Assembly (NCBI GenBank): GCA_016401345.1
Contig: JAEACG010000003.1
Location: forward strand, 186,001 to 250,000
Source: Fictibacillus nanhaiensis
GTDB lineage: Bacteria > Bacillota > Bacilli > Bacillales > Fictibacillaceae
Length of the DNA stretch: 64,000 nt
Direction: 5' to 3'
Each line of letters begins with the position of its first letter. Within the stretch, counting starts at the first letter, position 1. The notes under the pieces were generated by a model. That model did not search any database. It had not been told where the DNA came from and saw nothing but the letters and a program-made list of their open reading frames with translations. The position numbers were made by a program, and so were the translations under genes. Shown here piece after piece: positions 47,176 to 56,060 of this stretch.

Positions 47176-47799
47176 TTATGCTCCTTTTATGCCGTACAAC
47201 AATTGCTGAATCTGTAATGCCGTGTATTCTTCTAACGTATACATCTTCTGCAGCGCCCAGCGTCTGAACGTCCACATCTGTCCGATGATCAAAATATTGT
47301 GAGCTGCTGCCTGTATTTCTTTTTCACTTAAATGCAGTTCACCTTGCTTTACCACTTTAAAAAGCAGTTCTTCAAAGATCGCCGTCATCTCCAGCTCTTT
47401 TTTGAGCACATACGGAAGAGCTTCATGAGAAAGTGACTTCGCTTCTTGATACATGACGAGCACCTCATCCTGCATGTCGTCCATCACTTTAAAATAAGCA
47501 GAGATTGCACGTTCAACACCCTGAATCCCGCTATCTTCCCCATTGATATCCTGCTGCAGCCTCAGCTTTACCCCGTCATAGATGCTGTCGCAGACGAGAT
47601 AGAGAATATCTTCTTTTGACCGGATATACTCGTAGAGTGTGCCGATACTGAAGCCAGAAGCTTTGGCGATCTCCCGGGTTGTCGTGCGGTGGAACCCATT
47701 CTCTTTAAATAGAGAGACCGCCGCTTTCACCATCTCTTCCCGTCGTCTCTGAATCAGCTTTTCATCTTTTACGAGCGACGGCACTTCTTTCTTACCCAA
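47176..47799 (-). CDS. TetR family transcriptional regulator
   Basis: 207-residue regulator. The N-terminal helix-turn-helix is FKENGFHRTTTREIAKASGFSIGTLYEYIRSKEDIL; the C-terminal ligand domain is helical. Set between meaB and icmF, it is probably the acyl-CoA-responsive repressor of this cluster, like FadR/YsiA of Bacillus (inference). Two matching operator-like sites occur at 53645 and 55958. The start is TTG 47799, close after GGGAGG, 10 bp beyond the meaB stop. Confidence 0.88.
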   Translation of the reverse strand: MGKKEVPSLVKDEKLIQRRREEMVKAAVSLFKENGFHRTTTREIAKASGFSIGTLYEYIRSKEDILYLVCDSIYDGVKLRLQQDINGEDSGIQGVERAISAYFKVMDDMQDEVLVMYQEAKSLSHEALPYVLKKELEMTAIFEELLFKVVKQGELHLSEKEIQAAAHNILIIGQMWTFRRWALQKMYTLEEYTALQIQQLLYGIKGA

Positions 47800-47809
47800 T
47801 TGGCCTCCC

Positions 47810-48766
47810 TCATTTCTGTTTCCCGTCAGCCGGCTGCAATCGTTTTATTAAAATCTTTTCTGCAGCTGTATAAGGGTCTGTCGTACCTGATTCTAAGTCG
47901 GCCAGCCAGGAGAACCCATTTTTCTGTTCTTGTTTCAACACTTGCTGATAGATTTCATGCTGGACCACTTCCATCACCTCACGCTTCAGGTTAGAAAGCT
48001 TTCTTTCCTTGCCTTCACCGCTCTTATCTAGATATTCACGGTGTGCTAGAAGAGAGTCCCATAATTCTAGCAATCCTTTATTTTCAGTAGAAACCGTCTG
48101 AACGACTGGCGGGCGGTACGGGCTGTCGTGTTTCACAAGATCAAGCATCGCTTCGATCTCTGCGAGAAGCTTCGGAACCCCTGGCATATCCGCTTTGTTC
48201 ACAACGAACAGATCCGCGATCTCCATGATTCCCGCCTTAAACACTTGAACAACATCTCCACTGCCCGGGTTCAATACAACTGCAACCGAATCTGCTAGCT
48301 TCATAATATCGAGCTCAGACTGCCCTACTCCTACCGTCTCTATTAGAATGACATCAAAACCATAAGCATCCATCAGCCTTACCGTCTCTTTCGTCGACCG
48401 TGAAAGGCCGCCGAGACTGCCACGCGTCCCCATACTTCGGATAAACACACCAGGGTCGGTAAAATGGTCAGCCATCCTTACGCGGTCTCCAAGAATAGAG
48501 CCGCCGCTGAACGGACTCGTCGGATCAACGGCAACAACTGCAACAGTCATCTTCTTTTTACGCAAAAAAGAGATGAGACGATTGACGAGCGAGCTTTTCC
48601 CTGCACCCGGTGAACCGGTGATGCCGATCCAATGAGCGCCTTTTTGCTGTGGGTAGATGCTCTTTAAAAGCTCGAGTTTGTCTTCACCGTTGTTCTCGGC
48701 CAGCGTGATCGCTTTTGCGAGAGCACGTTCCTCTTTTTGCTGGATGCGCTGTGCTAATGGATGCAT
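47810..48766 (-). CDS. meaB: methylmalonyl-CoA mutase-associated GTPase MeaB
   Basis: 318-residue G3E-type GTPase that protects and reloads B12-dependent acyl-CoA mutases. P-loop GITGSPGAGKSSLVNRLISF, DPTSPFSGGSILGDRVRM, ETVGVGQSELDI and NKAD are all present. IcmF carries its own fused version of this domain, so a free MeaB next to it may serve a separate methylmalonyl-CoA mutase encoded elsewhere, or assist IcmF. Confidence 0.94.
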   Translation of the reverse strand: MHPLAQRIQQKEERALAKAITLAENNGEDKLELLKSIYPQQKGAHWIGITGSPGAGKSSLVNRLISFLRKKKMTVAVVAVDPTSPFSGGSILGDRVRMADHFTDPGVFIRSMGTRGSLGGLSRSTKETVRLMDAYGFDVILIETVGVGQSELDIMKLADSVAVVLNPGSGDVVQVFKAGIMEIADLFVVNKADMPGVPKLLAEIEAMLDLVKHDSPYRPPVVQTVSTENKGLLELWDSLLAHREYLDKSGEGKERKLSNLKREVMEVVQHEIYQQVLKQEQKNGFSWLADLESGTTDPYTAAEKILIKRLQPADGKQK

Positions 48767-48808
48767 GGTTTCCTCCTAAAGTAATATTTAAAACCTTTTA
48801 ATGGGGGA

Positions 48809-48936
48809 GTTGATTTCCGCTCCAGGATACTCGCTTTCCGCGGGGCAGGCGGTGAGCCCCTTGCCGCTTCGCGCCCTTAAGGGTCTCACCTGACCGCCAG
48901 TCCCGCAGGAGTCTCGCACCTTGCGCTCCAATCAAC
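48809..48936 (-). repeat. palindromic intergenic element A, copy 7
   Basis: 128 bp from GTTGATT to AATCAAC, with consensus-like blocks (CGCGGGGCAGGCGGTGAGCC; CCCGCAGGAGTCTCGC). It separates meaB from the acyl-CoA dehydrogenase genes. Confidence 0.92.
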
Positions 48937-49043
48937 TGCAAGGGTGTTATTAAAAGCATTTTTAGCAACACTCTGTTATGAATAGAGAAACACTGATTTA
49001 GCAAGAACTTTCCCTAGCCACTATGTCGCAAAACTTCGCTCTC

Positions 49044-50186
49044 TTAATCTTTTAAAAGCATCTTAGAAATAACAAGACGCTGAATTTCTTGTGTACCTTC
49101 GTAGATCTGCGTAATTTTTGCGTCACGCATGTAACGTTCTACTGGATATTCTTTCGTGTAGCCGTATCCGCCGAACACTTGAACTGCGTCTGTCGTTACT
49201 TCCATGGCGATGTCTCCAGCAAATAGCTTCGACATCGCAGACTCTTTTCCGTATGGAAGACCTTCAGATTCTCTCCAAGCTGCTTGATAAGTTAGTAGCC
49301 TAGCCGCTTCCACTTTTGTTGCCATATCTGCAAGCTTGAAACCGATCCCTTGGTTGACACCGATCGGCTTTCCGAACTGCTTGCGGTCTTTTGCGTAATT
49401 TACGGAAGCATCTAGTGCACCTTGAGCGATTCCAACCGCTTGAGCCGCGATTCCGTTACGTCCGCCATCAAGTGTCATCATCGCAATTTTAAAGCCTTCT
49501 CCTTCTTTACCTAGAAGGTTTTCAGCTGGTACACGGCAATCTTCAAAAATGATCTCTAATGTTGGAGATGAACGGATGCCGAGTTTCTTTTCTTTTTTAC
49601 CGAAAGAGAAGCCTGGTGTTCCTTTTTCTACGATGAACGCAGAAACTCCTCTTGATCCTGCTTCAATATCCGTACGCGCAAACACCACATAGATCTCAGC
49701 GTCTCCAGCGTTCGTGATGAAGATCTTTGAGCCGTTGATGATATAGTCATCGCCGTCTTTTTTCGCTGTTGTTTTCATGTTTCCTGCATCTGATCCGGAT
49801 CCTGGCTCTGTTAAGCCGTATGCTCCGATTTTCTTACCTTCTGCCATCGGACGTAGGAACTTTTGCTTTTGCTCTTCGTTACCAAACTTAAAGATCGGCC
49901 ATCCTGCAAGAGATGTGTGAGCAGATAGCGTTACACCAACTGACGCGCAAACACGTGATAGTTCTTCAACTGCTATCACATAGCCTAAATAATCGCCGCC
50001 AATTCCGCCGTACTCTTCTGGCCAAGGAATTCCGCAAAGGCCAAGTTCACCCATCTGATCAAAAATTGCGCGGTCAAAACGCTCCTCTTCGTCACGCACT
50101 GCAGCTGTAGGCTCTACTTCATTTTTGGCAAAATCACGCACCATCTTACGGATCATTTCATGTTCTTCAGATAACATAAATTGCAT
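49044..50186 (-). CDS. acyl-CoA dehydrogenase (second of two)
   Basis: 380-residue FAD enzyme introducing the alpha-beta double bond into acyl-CoA. Signatures: [37 protein letters not shown], and the C-terminal [31 protein letters not shown] with the catalytic Glu. It is about 60% like the neighbour by eye, so the pair arose by duplication and likely differ in chain preference (short, branched or straight); which is which cannot be read here. 15 bp downstream of the first copy. Confidence 0.93.
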   Translation of the reverse strand: MQFMLSEEHEMIRKMVRDFAKNEVEPTAAVRDEEERFDRAIFDQMGELGLCGIPWPEEYGGIGGDYLGYVIAVEELSRVCASVGVTLSAHTSLAGWPIFKFGNEEQKQKFLRPMAEGKKIGAYGLTEPGSGSDAGNMKTTAKKDGDDYIINGSKIFITNAGDAEIYVVFARTDIEAGSRGVSAFIVEKGTPGFSFGKKEKKLGIRSSPTLEIIFEDCRVPAENLLGKEGEGFKIAMMTLDGGRNGIAAQAVGIAQGALDASVNYAKDRKQFGKPIGVNQGIGFKLADMATKVEAARLLTYQAAWRESEGLPYGKESAMSKLFAGDIAMEVTTDAVQVFGGYGYTKEYPVERYMRDAKITQIYEGTQEIQRLVISKMLLKD

Positions 50187-50201
50187 TTCTATCTCTCCCT
50201 C

Positions 50202-51341
50202 TTATCCTAGTAAATGTTTGCTTAATACCATGCGCTGAATCTCACTTGTTCCCTCATAGATCTGACACACCTTCGCGTCTCGGAACAGTCTTTCTACCGG
50301 ATACTCTTTTGTATAGCCGTACCCTCCGTACACTTGCACCGCTTCGATCGCTGATTTCATTGCCGTTTCTGATGCAAAAAGCTTTGCCATCGACGCTTCT
50401 TTTCCGCATGATAGATTGTTTGTCTTTAGATCTGCCGCACGATAGGTTAAAAGTTTTGCCGCTTCAACGGCAGTCGCCATGTCCGCAAGCTTAAAGCCAA
50501 GCCCTTGATTTGCACCGATCGGCTTTCCGAACTGTTTTCTTTCTTTTGCATAGTTCGTCGCGAATTCTAATGCCGCCTCAGCGATACCAAGTGATTGAGC
50601 AGCAATTCCGATCCTGCCCACATCGAGGTTGCTCATTGCGATCTTAAAGCCTTCCCCTTCATTACCTAGAAGATTTTCAGCAGGTACACGCGCATCCTCG
50701 AAAATGATCTCGCACGTGTTTGATCCGTTCAACCCCATTTTTTTCTCTTTCTTTCCTACTGAAAAACCTGGTGTATCTTTATCGACGATGAAGGCCGAAA
50801 TCCCGTAGCTTCCTTTATCAGGTGCTGTTGAAGCAAAAACGATGTACACGTCCGCTTCTCCTGCGTTTGTGATAAAAATCTTAGAGCCGTTCAAGATGTA
50901 ATGATCGCCCTTTTTAACTGCTCTCGTCTTTAAGCTTGCTGCATCAGAACCTGAACTCGGCTCTGTTAGTCCGAACGCACCAAGGTACTCTCCACTTGCT
51001 AACTTAGGAATGTATTTTCTCTTTTGTTCTTCATTCCCGAAATAAAGGATCGGATTCGTTCCGACACTCGTATGGACGGATAAAATAACGCCGATTGTCG
51101 CGCTCACTTTAGAAAGCTCATTGATCGCGATGATGTAGGACGTAAAATCCATCCCTGCTCCGCCATATTCTTCTGGTATCGGAATTCCCATCAGTCCGAG
51201 TTCAGCCATCTTCGTGATTAGATGACGCGGAAACTCTTCTGTTTCCTCCATATGCTCAATGGCCGGTGCTATCTCTTTCTGTGCAAAATCCCGTACCATC
51301 TTCTGCATCATCTTTTGTTCTTCAGTAAATAAGAGGTTCAT
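50202..51341 (-). CDS. acyl-CoA dehydrogenase (first of two)
   Basis: 379-residue paralogue of the following gene with the same signatures: [41 protein letters not shown], and [33 protein letters not shown]. Short-chain acyl-CoA dehydrogenase type. Electrons go to electron-transfer flavoprotein and from there, probably, to the Fe-S membrane oxidoreductase encoded at the head of the cluster. Confidence 0.93.
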   Translation of the reverse strand: MNLLFTEEQKMMQKMVRDFAQKEIAPAIEHMEETEEFPRHLITKMAELGLMGIPIPEEYGGAGMDFTSYIIAINELSKVSATIGVILSVHTSVGTNPILYFGNEEQKRKYIPKLASGEYLGAFGLTEPSSGSDAASLKTRAVKKGDHYILNGSKIFITNAGEADVYIVFASTAPDKGSYGISAFIVDKDTPGFSVGKKEKKMGLNGSNTCEIIFEDARVPAENLLGNEGEGFKIAMSNLDVGRIGIAAQSLGIAEAALEFATNYAKERKQFGKPIGANQGLGFKLADMATAVEAAKLLTYRAADLKTNNLSCGKEASMAKLFASETAMKSAIEAVQVYGGYGYTKEYPVERLFRDAKVCQIYEGTSEIQRMVLSKHLLG

Positions 51342-51374
51342 GGTCTCTCCCCATTCCTATATTGAAATGCCGAC

Positions 51375-51480
51375 TAGTAGTCTCTCTCCGTGAGTTATCT
51401 CTCTATTTGTTCTATGTTTGCTCTCTATTTCTCTATCTGTTTTTTTCGGTTGCTGTCTCTCTGTTAGCTGTCTCTTCCAC
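51375..51480 (+). repeat. CT-rich low-complexity tract between hbd and acyl-CoA dehydrogenase
   Basis: Repeated CTCTCT and TCTATTT words without a clean period; purine-rich in the mRNA of the operon. I see no gene in it. Confidence 0.5.
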
Positions 51481-51510
51481 AAAGACAAAAATGGAATTTT
51501 TGTCTTTGTG
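51478..51510. terminator. 33-bp perfect hairpin downstream of hbd
   Basis: CACAAAGACAAAAAT (51478-51492) and its exact complement (51496-51510) around GGA, directly next to the GGGGTCAGACCCC palindrome. There is no following T-run, so it may be an mRNA stability or processing stem within the operon. Confidence 0.6.
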
Positions 51511-51524
51511 TGGGGTCAGACCCC
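51511..51524. repeat. GGGGTCAGACCCC palindrome, copy 3 (supplies hbd stop)
   Basis: TGGGGTCAGACCCC. On the minus strand GGGGTCTGACCCC contains the final Val codon and TGA stop of the hydroxyacyl-CoA dehydrogenase gene. Confidence 0.75.
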
Positions 51525-52370
51525 GTAGTTGTAGAACCCTCTGCCTGACTTTTTGCCGAGCCAGCCTGCTTTTACGTACTTTCTTAGCAGCGGGCATGGA
51601 CGGTACTTGTCATCACCGAAGCCTTCATGCAGCGTCTCCATGATGTAGAGGCACGTGTCGAGCCCGATGAAGTCTGCCAGTGTTAACGGACCCATCGGAT
51701 GGTTCATTCCGAGTTTCATAATCTCATCGACCGCCTCAGGTGTTGCCACTCCTTCATAAACCGAGAAGATTGCTTCGTTGATCATCGGCATAAGGATACG
51801 GTTGGAGATGAAGCCTGGGAAATCGTTCACTTCCACTGGTACTTTTTGCAGCTTCTTAGATACCGATTCAATCGTCTCGTACACCTCATCCGCTGTTTGA
51901 AGTCCACGGATGATCTCTACCAGTTTCATAACAGGAACCGGGTTCATGAAGTGCATGCCGATTACTTTTTCAGGTCGGTTCGTTGCCGCCGCGATCTCTG
52001 TGATCGGAAGTGAAGATGTGTTTGATGCTAAGATCGTATGAGCTGGCGCATATTGGTCGAGCATCTTGAAGAGCTGTGTTTTTATGTCCATGTTTTCTAC
52101 GACCGCTTCGATCACAAGATCTGCGTTTGACGCGTTCTCTAGAGAAACAGAAGCTGTGATGCGGGATAGAATGGATTCTTTTTCGCTTTCATCCAGACGT
52201 CCTTTTTCCACGGAGCGGTTTAAATTTTTAGAGATGATTCCGATTCCTTTTTGTACGAATTCTTCTTGCATGTCATGCAGAACAACGGAATAGCCCGCTT
52301 GTGCACAAACTTGCGCGATTCCTGAACCCATCTGTCCTGCACCGATCACCATAATGTTTTGAATGCTCAT
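51516..52370 (-). CDS. 3-hydroxybutyryl-CoA dehydrogenase
   Basis: 284-residue NAD-dependent dehydrogenase of the MmgB/Hbd type, oxidising 3-hydroxyacyl-CoA in beta-oxidation. Rossmann motif [19 protein letters not shown], then [11 protein letters not shown], the catalytic-His region [18 protein letters not shown], and the C-terminal [43 protein letters not shown] 52370 precedes [10 protein letters not shown]. It lies 15 bp downstream of the thiolase gene. Its stop codon is provided by a palindromic repeat. Confidence 0.94.
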   Translation of the reverse strand: MSIQNIMVIGAGQMGSGIAQVCAQAGYSVVLHDMQEEFVQKGIGIISKNLNRSVEKGRLDESEKESILSRITASVSLENASNADLVIEAVVENMDIKTQLFKMLDQYAPAHTILASNTSSLPITEIAAATNRPEKVIGMHFMNPVPVMKLVEIIRGLQTADEVYETIESVSKKLQKVPVEVNDFPGFISNRILMPMINEAIFSVYEGVATPEAVDEIMKLGMNHPMGPLTLADFIGLDTCLYIMETLHEGFGDDKYRPCPLLRKYVKAGWLGKKSGRGFYNYGV

Positions 52371-52385
52371 GAATATTGCTCCTCC

Positions 52386-53570
52386 TTATTTCTTCACTTC
52401 TACTAAGATCGCGTCACCTTGCCCGCCGCCTGAACAGATCGAAGCGATACCAAGTCCGCCGCCACGTCTTTTCAACTCGTGGATCAACGTTAGTACGATG
52501 CGCGTGCCGCTCGCCCCAATCGGGTGACCCAACGCGACTGCTCCACCGTTCACGTTCACTTTTTCAAGATCTAATCCCGCAAGTTCAGAACTCGCTAACG
52601 CAACAGCTGCGAATGCTTCGTTTATTTCAAAAAGGTCAATTTCTTCTAATGATTTTCCTGTTTTTTTCAAGAGCTCATTGATGACGAGACCTGGCGTTTT
52701 CGGAAAGTCTTTCGCTTCCACAGCAAGTGCCGTGTGACCAAGAATCGTCGCCATCACTTCTTTGCCTTCTTTTTCAGCGCGCTCTTCGCTCATCACGACT
52801 ACAGCCGCTGCCCCATCGTTCACGCCAGGTGCGTTTCCTGCTGTAATCGTTCCATCTTGTGAAAATACAGGTCTTAATTTTGCAAGAGATTCGATAGACG
52901 TATCTTTACGCGGTGACTCATCTTGGGACACAACAACCGGCTCGCCTTTACGTTGAGGTACTTCCACAGGAACGATCTCTTCTGCAAAAATTCCTTTTTC
53001 AATCGAATCATTAGCACGGCTATGGCTGCGGTACGCCCACTCGTCTTGACGCTCACGTGAGATCTCCATCTCTTTTGCAACGTCATTTCCGTAGATTCCC
53101 ATGTGAACCCCTGTAAACGTACACGTTAGTCCATCATGAACCATGAGATCTTTCACTGAGCTATCTCCCATACGAAGTCCCCAGCGCGCTTTCGGTAAAA
53201 TGTAAGGTGCGTTGCTCATCGATTCCATTCCACCTGCAACGATGACTTCTTCGTCACCCGCACGGATGATCTGATCTGCCATCGTGATCGCCCGAAGACC
53301 TGACGCACATACTTTGTTGATCGTTTCTGTTTTCGTCTTCCAAGGTAATCCTGCTTTTTCAGCCGCTTGACGAGAAGGAATCTGGCCTTGCCCGCCTTGA
53401 AGAACACAGCCTAAAATGACTTCATCCACCGCGTCTGGAGCAACATTTGCTCGTTGAAGCGCTTCTTTAATCGCGATTCCGCCTAGATCTGACGCTGTAA
53501 GAGAACTTAATCCGCCACCAAATTTCCCTACAGGTGTCCGTACACCACTGACGATTACTGATTTTGTCAT
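52386..53570 (-). CDS. acetyl-CoA C-acetyltransferase (thiolase)
   Basis: 394-residue thiolase cleaving or forming acetoacetyl-CoA, MmgA-like. The nucleophilic Cys is in [11 protein letters not shown] (about Cys88), with [20 protein letters not shown] and the second Cys in [12 protein letters not shown] near the C-terminus. It opens the beta-oxidation part of the cluster; an operator-like palindrome lies about 75 bp upstream. Confidence 0.95.
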   Translation of the reverse strand: MTKSVIVSGVRTPVGKFGGGLSSLTASDLGGIAIKEALQRANVAPDAVDEVILGCVLQGGQGQIPSRQAAEKAGLPWKTKTETINKVCASGLRAITMADQIIRAGDEEVIVAGGMESMSNAPYILPKARWGLRMGDSSVKDLMVHDGLTCTFTGVHMGIYGNDVAKEMEISRERQDEWAYRSHSRANDSIEKGIFAEEIVPVEVPQRKGEPVVVSQDESPRKDTSIESLAKLRPVFSQDGTITAGNAPGVNDGAAAVVVMSEERAEKEGKEVMATILGHTALAVEAKDFPKTPGLVINELLKKTGKSLEEIDLFEINEAFAAVALASSELAGLDLEKVNVNGGAVALGHPIGASGTRIVLTLIHELKRRGGGLGIASICSGGGQGDAILVEVKK

Positions 53571-53644
53571 ATGAAAAACCTCCCGATTCGTATAGTAGAA
53601 CTGCGAAAATTATGTTAACGCTTACAATTGTGTTAAAGACGAGC

Positions 53645-53664
53645 CGAGCGAACGCTCAGTCGAC
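53645..53664. promoter_or_regulatory. operator-like palindrome upstream of the thiolase gene
   Basis: CGAGCGAACGCTCAGTCGAC contains the palindrome GAGCG-AA-CGCTC. Aligned with the site at 55958 it fits YGARYGARCRYTCAGTCRAC at every position, suggesting one regulator, most likely the TetR protein encoded at 47.2-47.8 kb. Confidence 0.5.
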
Positions 53665-53679
53665 CAACTTCCAAGCATG

Positions 53680-53707
53680 AAGCTGCCAGCTAAAATGCAG
53701 GCAGCTT
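53680..53707. terminator. hairpin between the Fe-S oxidoreductase and thiolase genes
   Basis: AAGCTGCC (53680-53687) pairs with GGCAGCTT (53700-53707). It has no T-run; it may mark an end of the oxidoreductase transcript or a processing stem. Confidence 0.45.
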
Positions 53708-53724
53708 ATTTACATGCTCGAAAA

Positions 53725-55857
53725 CTACTGAAGAACTTCTTGTTTCTGTGAGCCAAACATCGATTTTTCTAGGATTTCAACAACATCTAGCGTTTGAACT
53801 TGCTCTTCTACTTCTTTCGCTTTCGTTCCGTCACTCAACATCGTTAAGCAATACGGACATCCGCTTCCGATCATGGTTGGATTTACAGCCAGAGCTTGTT
53901 CTGTACGTGCAACGTTCACACGAGAACCTGCTTTTTCTTCCATCCACATCATTCCGCCACCCGCTCCACAGCACATTCCATTCTGACGATTGCGATCCAT
54001 CTCAACAACCTTCACACCCGGAATCGCTTTTAAAATATCACGAGGTGGTTCATATACTTCGTTATAGCGGCCGAGGTAACAAGAATCGTGATACGTAATC
54101 GTTTCATTCACCTCAAACTTCGGCTTGATTCTTCCTTCTTTGATCCAGTCTGCTAAAAGCTCTGTATGGTGATAAACTTCTGCTTCTAAGCCAAACTCAG
54201 GGTATTCATTTTTGAACGTGTTATACGCATGCGGATCGATCGTAATGATCTTCTTAACATTATGCCTTTGGAACAACTCGATGTTCGCGTTCGCCATCTC
54301 TTGGAATAAAAACTCGTTTCCAAGACGACGAGGCGTATCACCAGAGTTCTTTTCTTTGTTTCCTAAGATCGCAAACGTGATTCCTGCTTCGTTCATGATC
54401 TTCGCTAAAGAAAGTGCGATTTTTTGTGAACGGTTGTCATAAGCTCCCATCGAACTTACCCAGAACAGGTACTCGAACTCTTCACCCGCTTTTTCTTTTT
54501 CTTTTACAGTCGGAACCACGATATCTTCTTTCAGCTCACGCCAGTTCTCGCGTTCCTTTTTCGAGATTCCCCAAGGGTTCCCTTGCTTCTCGATATTTTT
54601 GATCGCACGCTGCGCTTCTGCATCCATCTTACCTTCTGTCAGCACAAGATAACGGCGCATGTCGATGATTTTATCTACGTGTTCGTTCATGACTGGACAC
54701 TGATCTTCACAGTTACGGCAAGTCGTACATGCCCAGATCTCTTCTTCTGTCATAACTTCACCGATCATCTCAACATCATAAGCAAGTGCAGATGATCCAT
54801 CTGTTGTTGCAGCCGTTTCCTCAGCGCCTTTCCCTCTCGCTTCAAAAGCGATCTGGTTGCCTGTTGTGTTCGAGAAAGCGAACGCTGGCATCCAAGGTGT
54901 CCGAGATGTAACCGCCGCTCCTTTTACCGTTAGATGGTCACGAAGTTTAACGATCATATCCATCGGTGAAAGCATCTTACCAGTACCTGTTGCCGGACAA
55001 ACATTCGTACAACGGCCACACTCTACACATGCATAGAGATCTACAAGCTGCTTTTGATTGAAGTCTTCAATTTTATTCACACCGAAAACTTCTTGTGTCT
55101 CGTCTTCGAAATTAATCGAAGAAAGCTTTCCTACTTTATCTTTGCGACCAAGCCAAACGTTTAGTGGACCTGCGATCAAGTGAGCATGCTTTGATTGCGG
55201 AACATACACTAAGAACGTTAATAAGAACAATAAATGAATCCACCATGAGATAAAGAATACGGCAGCAGCACCTGTTTTCCCTAGGAAACCAAGAGCCATT
55301 GCGATTACGGACGCGATAGGCGCCGTCCACTCGTACGGAAGGTCATGCCATATAATCTCTGCTCCGTTCCCAACTAACACGGAAAGCATCAAGCCACCGA
55401 TAAAAAGAAGAACCAAACCAGATTTAAATCCGCGCTTCAATCGGACAAGCTTTTCAACATATCTTCTGTAAAAAGCCCAAACGACTGCAATCATGATCAT
55501 CGTCGTTACGATTTCTTGGAAAAACGTGAATCCCGGATAAAGCGGGCCTAAAGGCAGATGCGACCCAGGGTTGAGTCCTTTCCAAATAAAATCAATCGCT
55601 CCGAACTGAACGAGAATGAATCCATAAAAGAACATGATATGGATAATTCCACTCTTCTTATCTTTTAACAGCTTCTTTTGACCAAATACATTTACTAAGA
55701 CTGCTTTAATTCGTTCTTGAACCGTATGATCAAACTCTACTTTTTTACCGAGCTTGATGAACTCAAACCTTGTTTTTAAAACATAAGCAAATAAAAACAG
55801 TGCGTAAGCGGTTACAAAAATAAATGCAAGCCAGTTTGCTACCATTAAGCCGTCCAT
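53725..55857 (-). CDS. ywjF: membrane Fe-S oxidoreductase, HdrCD/GlpC-like (YwjF)
   Basis: 710-residue redox protein. The N-terminal part (about 1-235) has five to six membrane helices like the heme-binding gamma subunit of nitrate reductases. Then come two [4Fe-4S] motifs, CVECGRCTNVCPATGTG and CTTCRNCEDQCPVMN, and a C-terminal pair of CCG domains (second motif CCGAGGGMMWMEE; first region ITYHDSCYLGRYNEVY). Such proteins are proposed to pass electrons from acyl-CoA dehydrogenase/ETF to menaquinone. I start at ATG 55857, eight bases after AAGGAG; a TTG at 55875 includes the ribosome site. It heads the cluster. Confidence 0.9.
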   Translation of the reverse strand: MDGLMVANWLAFIFVTAYALFLFAYVLKTRFEFIKLGKKVEFDHTVQERIKAVLVNVFGQKKLLKDKKSGIIHIMFFYGFILVQFGAIDFIWKGLNPGSHLPLGPLYPGFTFFQEIVTTMIMIAVVWAFYRRYVEKLVRLKRGFKSGLVLLFIGGLMLSVLVGNGAEIIWHDLPYEWTAPIASVIAMALGFLGKTGAAAVFFISWWIHLLFLLTFLVYVPQSKHAHLIAGPLNVWLGRKDKVGKLSSINFEDETQEVFGVNKIEDFNQKQLVDLYACVECGRCTNVCPATGTGKMLSPMDMIVKLRDHLTVKGAAVTSRTPWMPAFAFSNTTGNQIAFEARGKGAEETAATTDGSSALAYDVEMIGEVMTEEEIWACTTCRNCEDQCPVMNEHVDKIIDMRRYLVLTEGKMDAEAQRAIKNIEKQGNPWGISKKERENWRELKEDIVVPTVKEKEKAGEEFEYLFWVSSMGAYDNRSQKIALSLAKIMNEAGITFAILGNKEKNSGDTPRRLGNEFLFQEMANANIELFQRHNVKKIITIDPHAYNTFKNEYPEFGLEAEVYHHTELLADWIKEGRIKPKFEVNETITYHDSCYLGRYNEVYEPPRDILKAIPGVKVVEMDRNRQNGMCCGAGGGMMWMEEKAGSRVNVARTEQALAVNPTMIGSGCPYCLTMLSDGTKAKEVEEQVQTLDVVEILEKSMFGSQKQEVLQ

Positions 55858-55937
55858 CGCTTTCTCTCCTTCCAATGCTCCTATTCCCTAATTCTTTCTC
55901 TTTTAATAATTCTAAATGAAATTAATTTTCTGACTTA

Positions 55938-55946
55938 ATTATAGCA
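55938..55946 (-). promoter_or_regulatory. extended -10 promoter of the beta-oxidation cluster
   Basis: Minus-strand TGCTATAAT (55946-55938), a consensus extended -10 element, 80 bp upstream of the ywjF start. The operator-like site overlaps where the -35 would lie, suiting repression. Confidence 0.55.
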
Positions 55947-55957
55947 TAAAAAATAAA

Positions 55958-55977
55958 TGAATGAGCATTCAGTCAAC
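55958..55977. promoter_or_regulatory. operator-like palindrome between ywjF and cls
   Basis: TGAATGAGCATTCAGTCAAC carries TGAATG-AG-CATTCA. The half-site TGAATGA is that of the Bacillus fatty-acid regulator FadR as I remember it, though the spacing differs. Matches the site at 53645. Confidence 0.55.
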
Positions 55978-56060
55978 ATCCGTTCAAAAAAATTTTTTTA
56001 GTGGTTTCATATGATGGGGGTATACTATATACAAGTTTGATTTAAAAGGAGGAGATGAAC

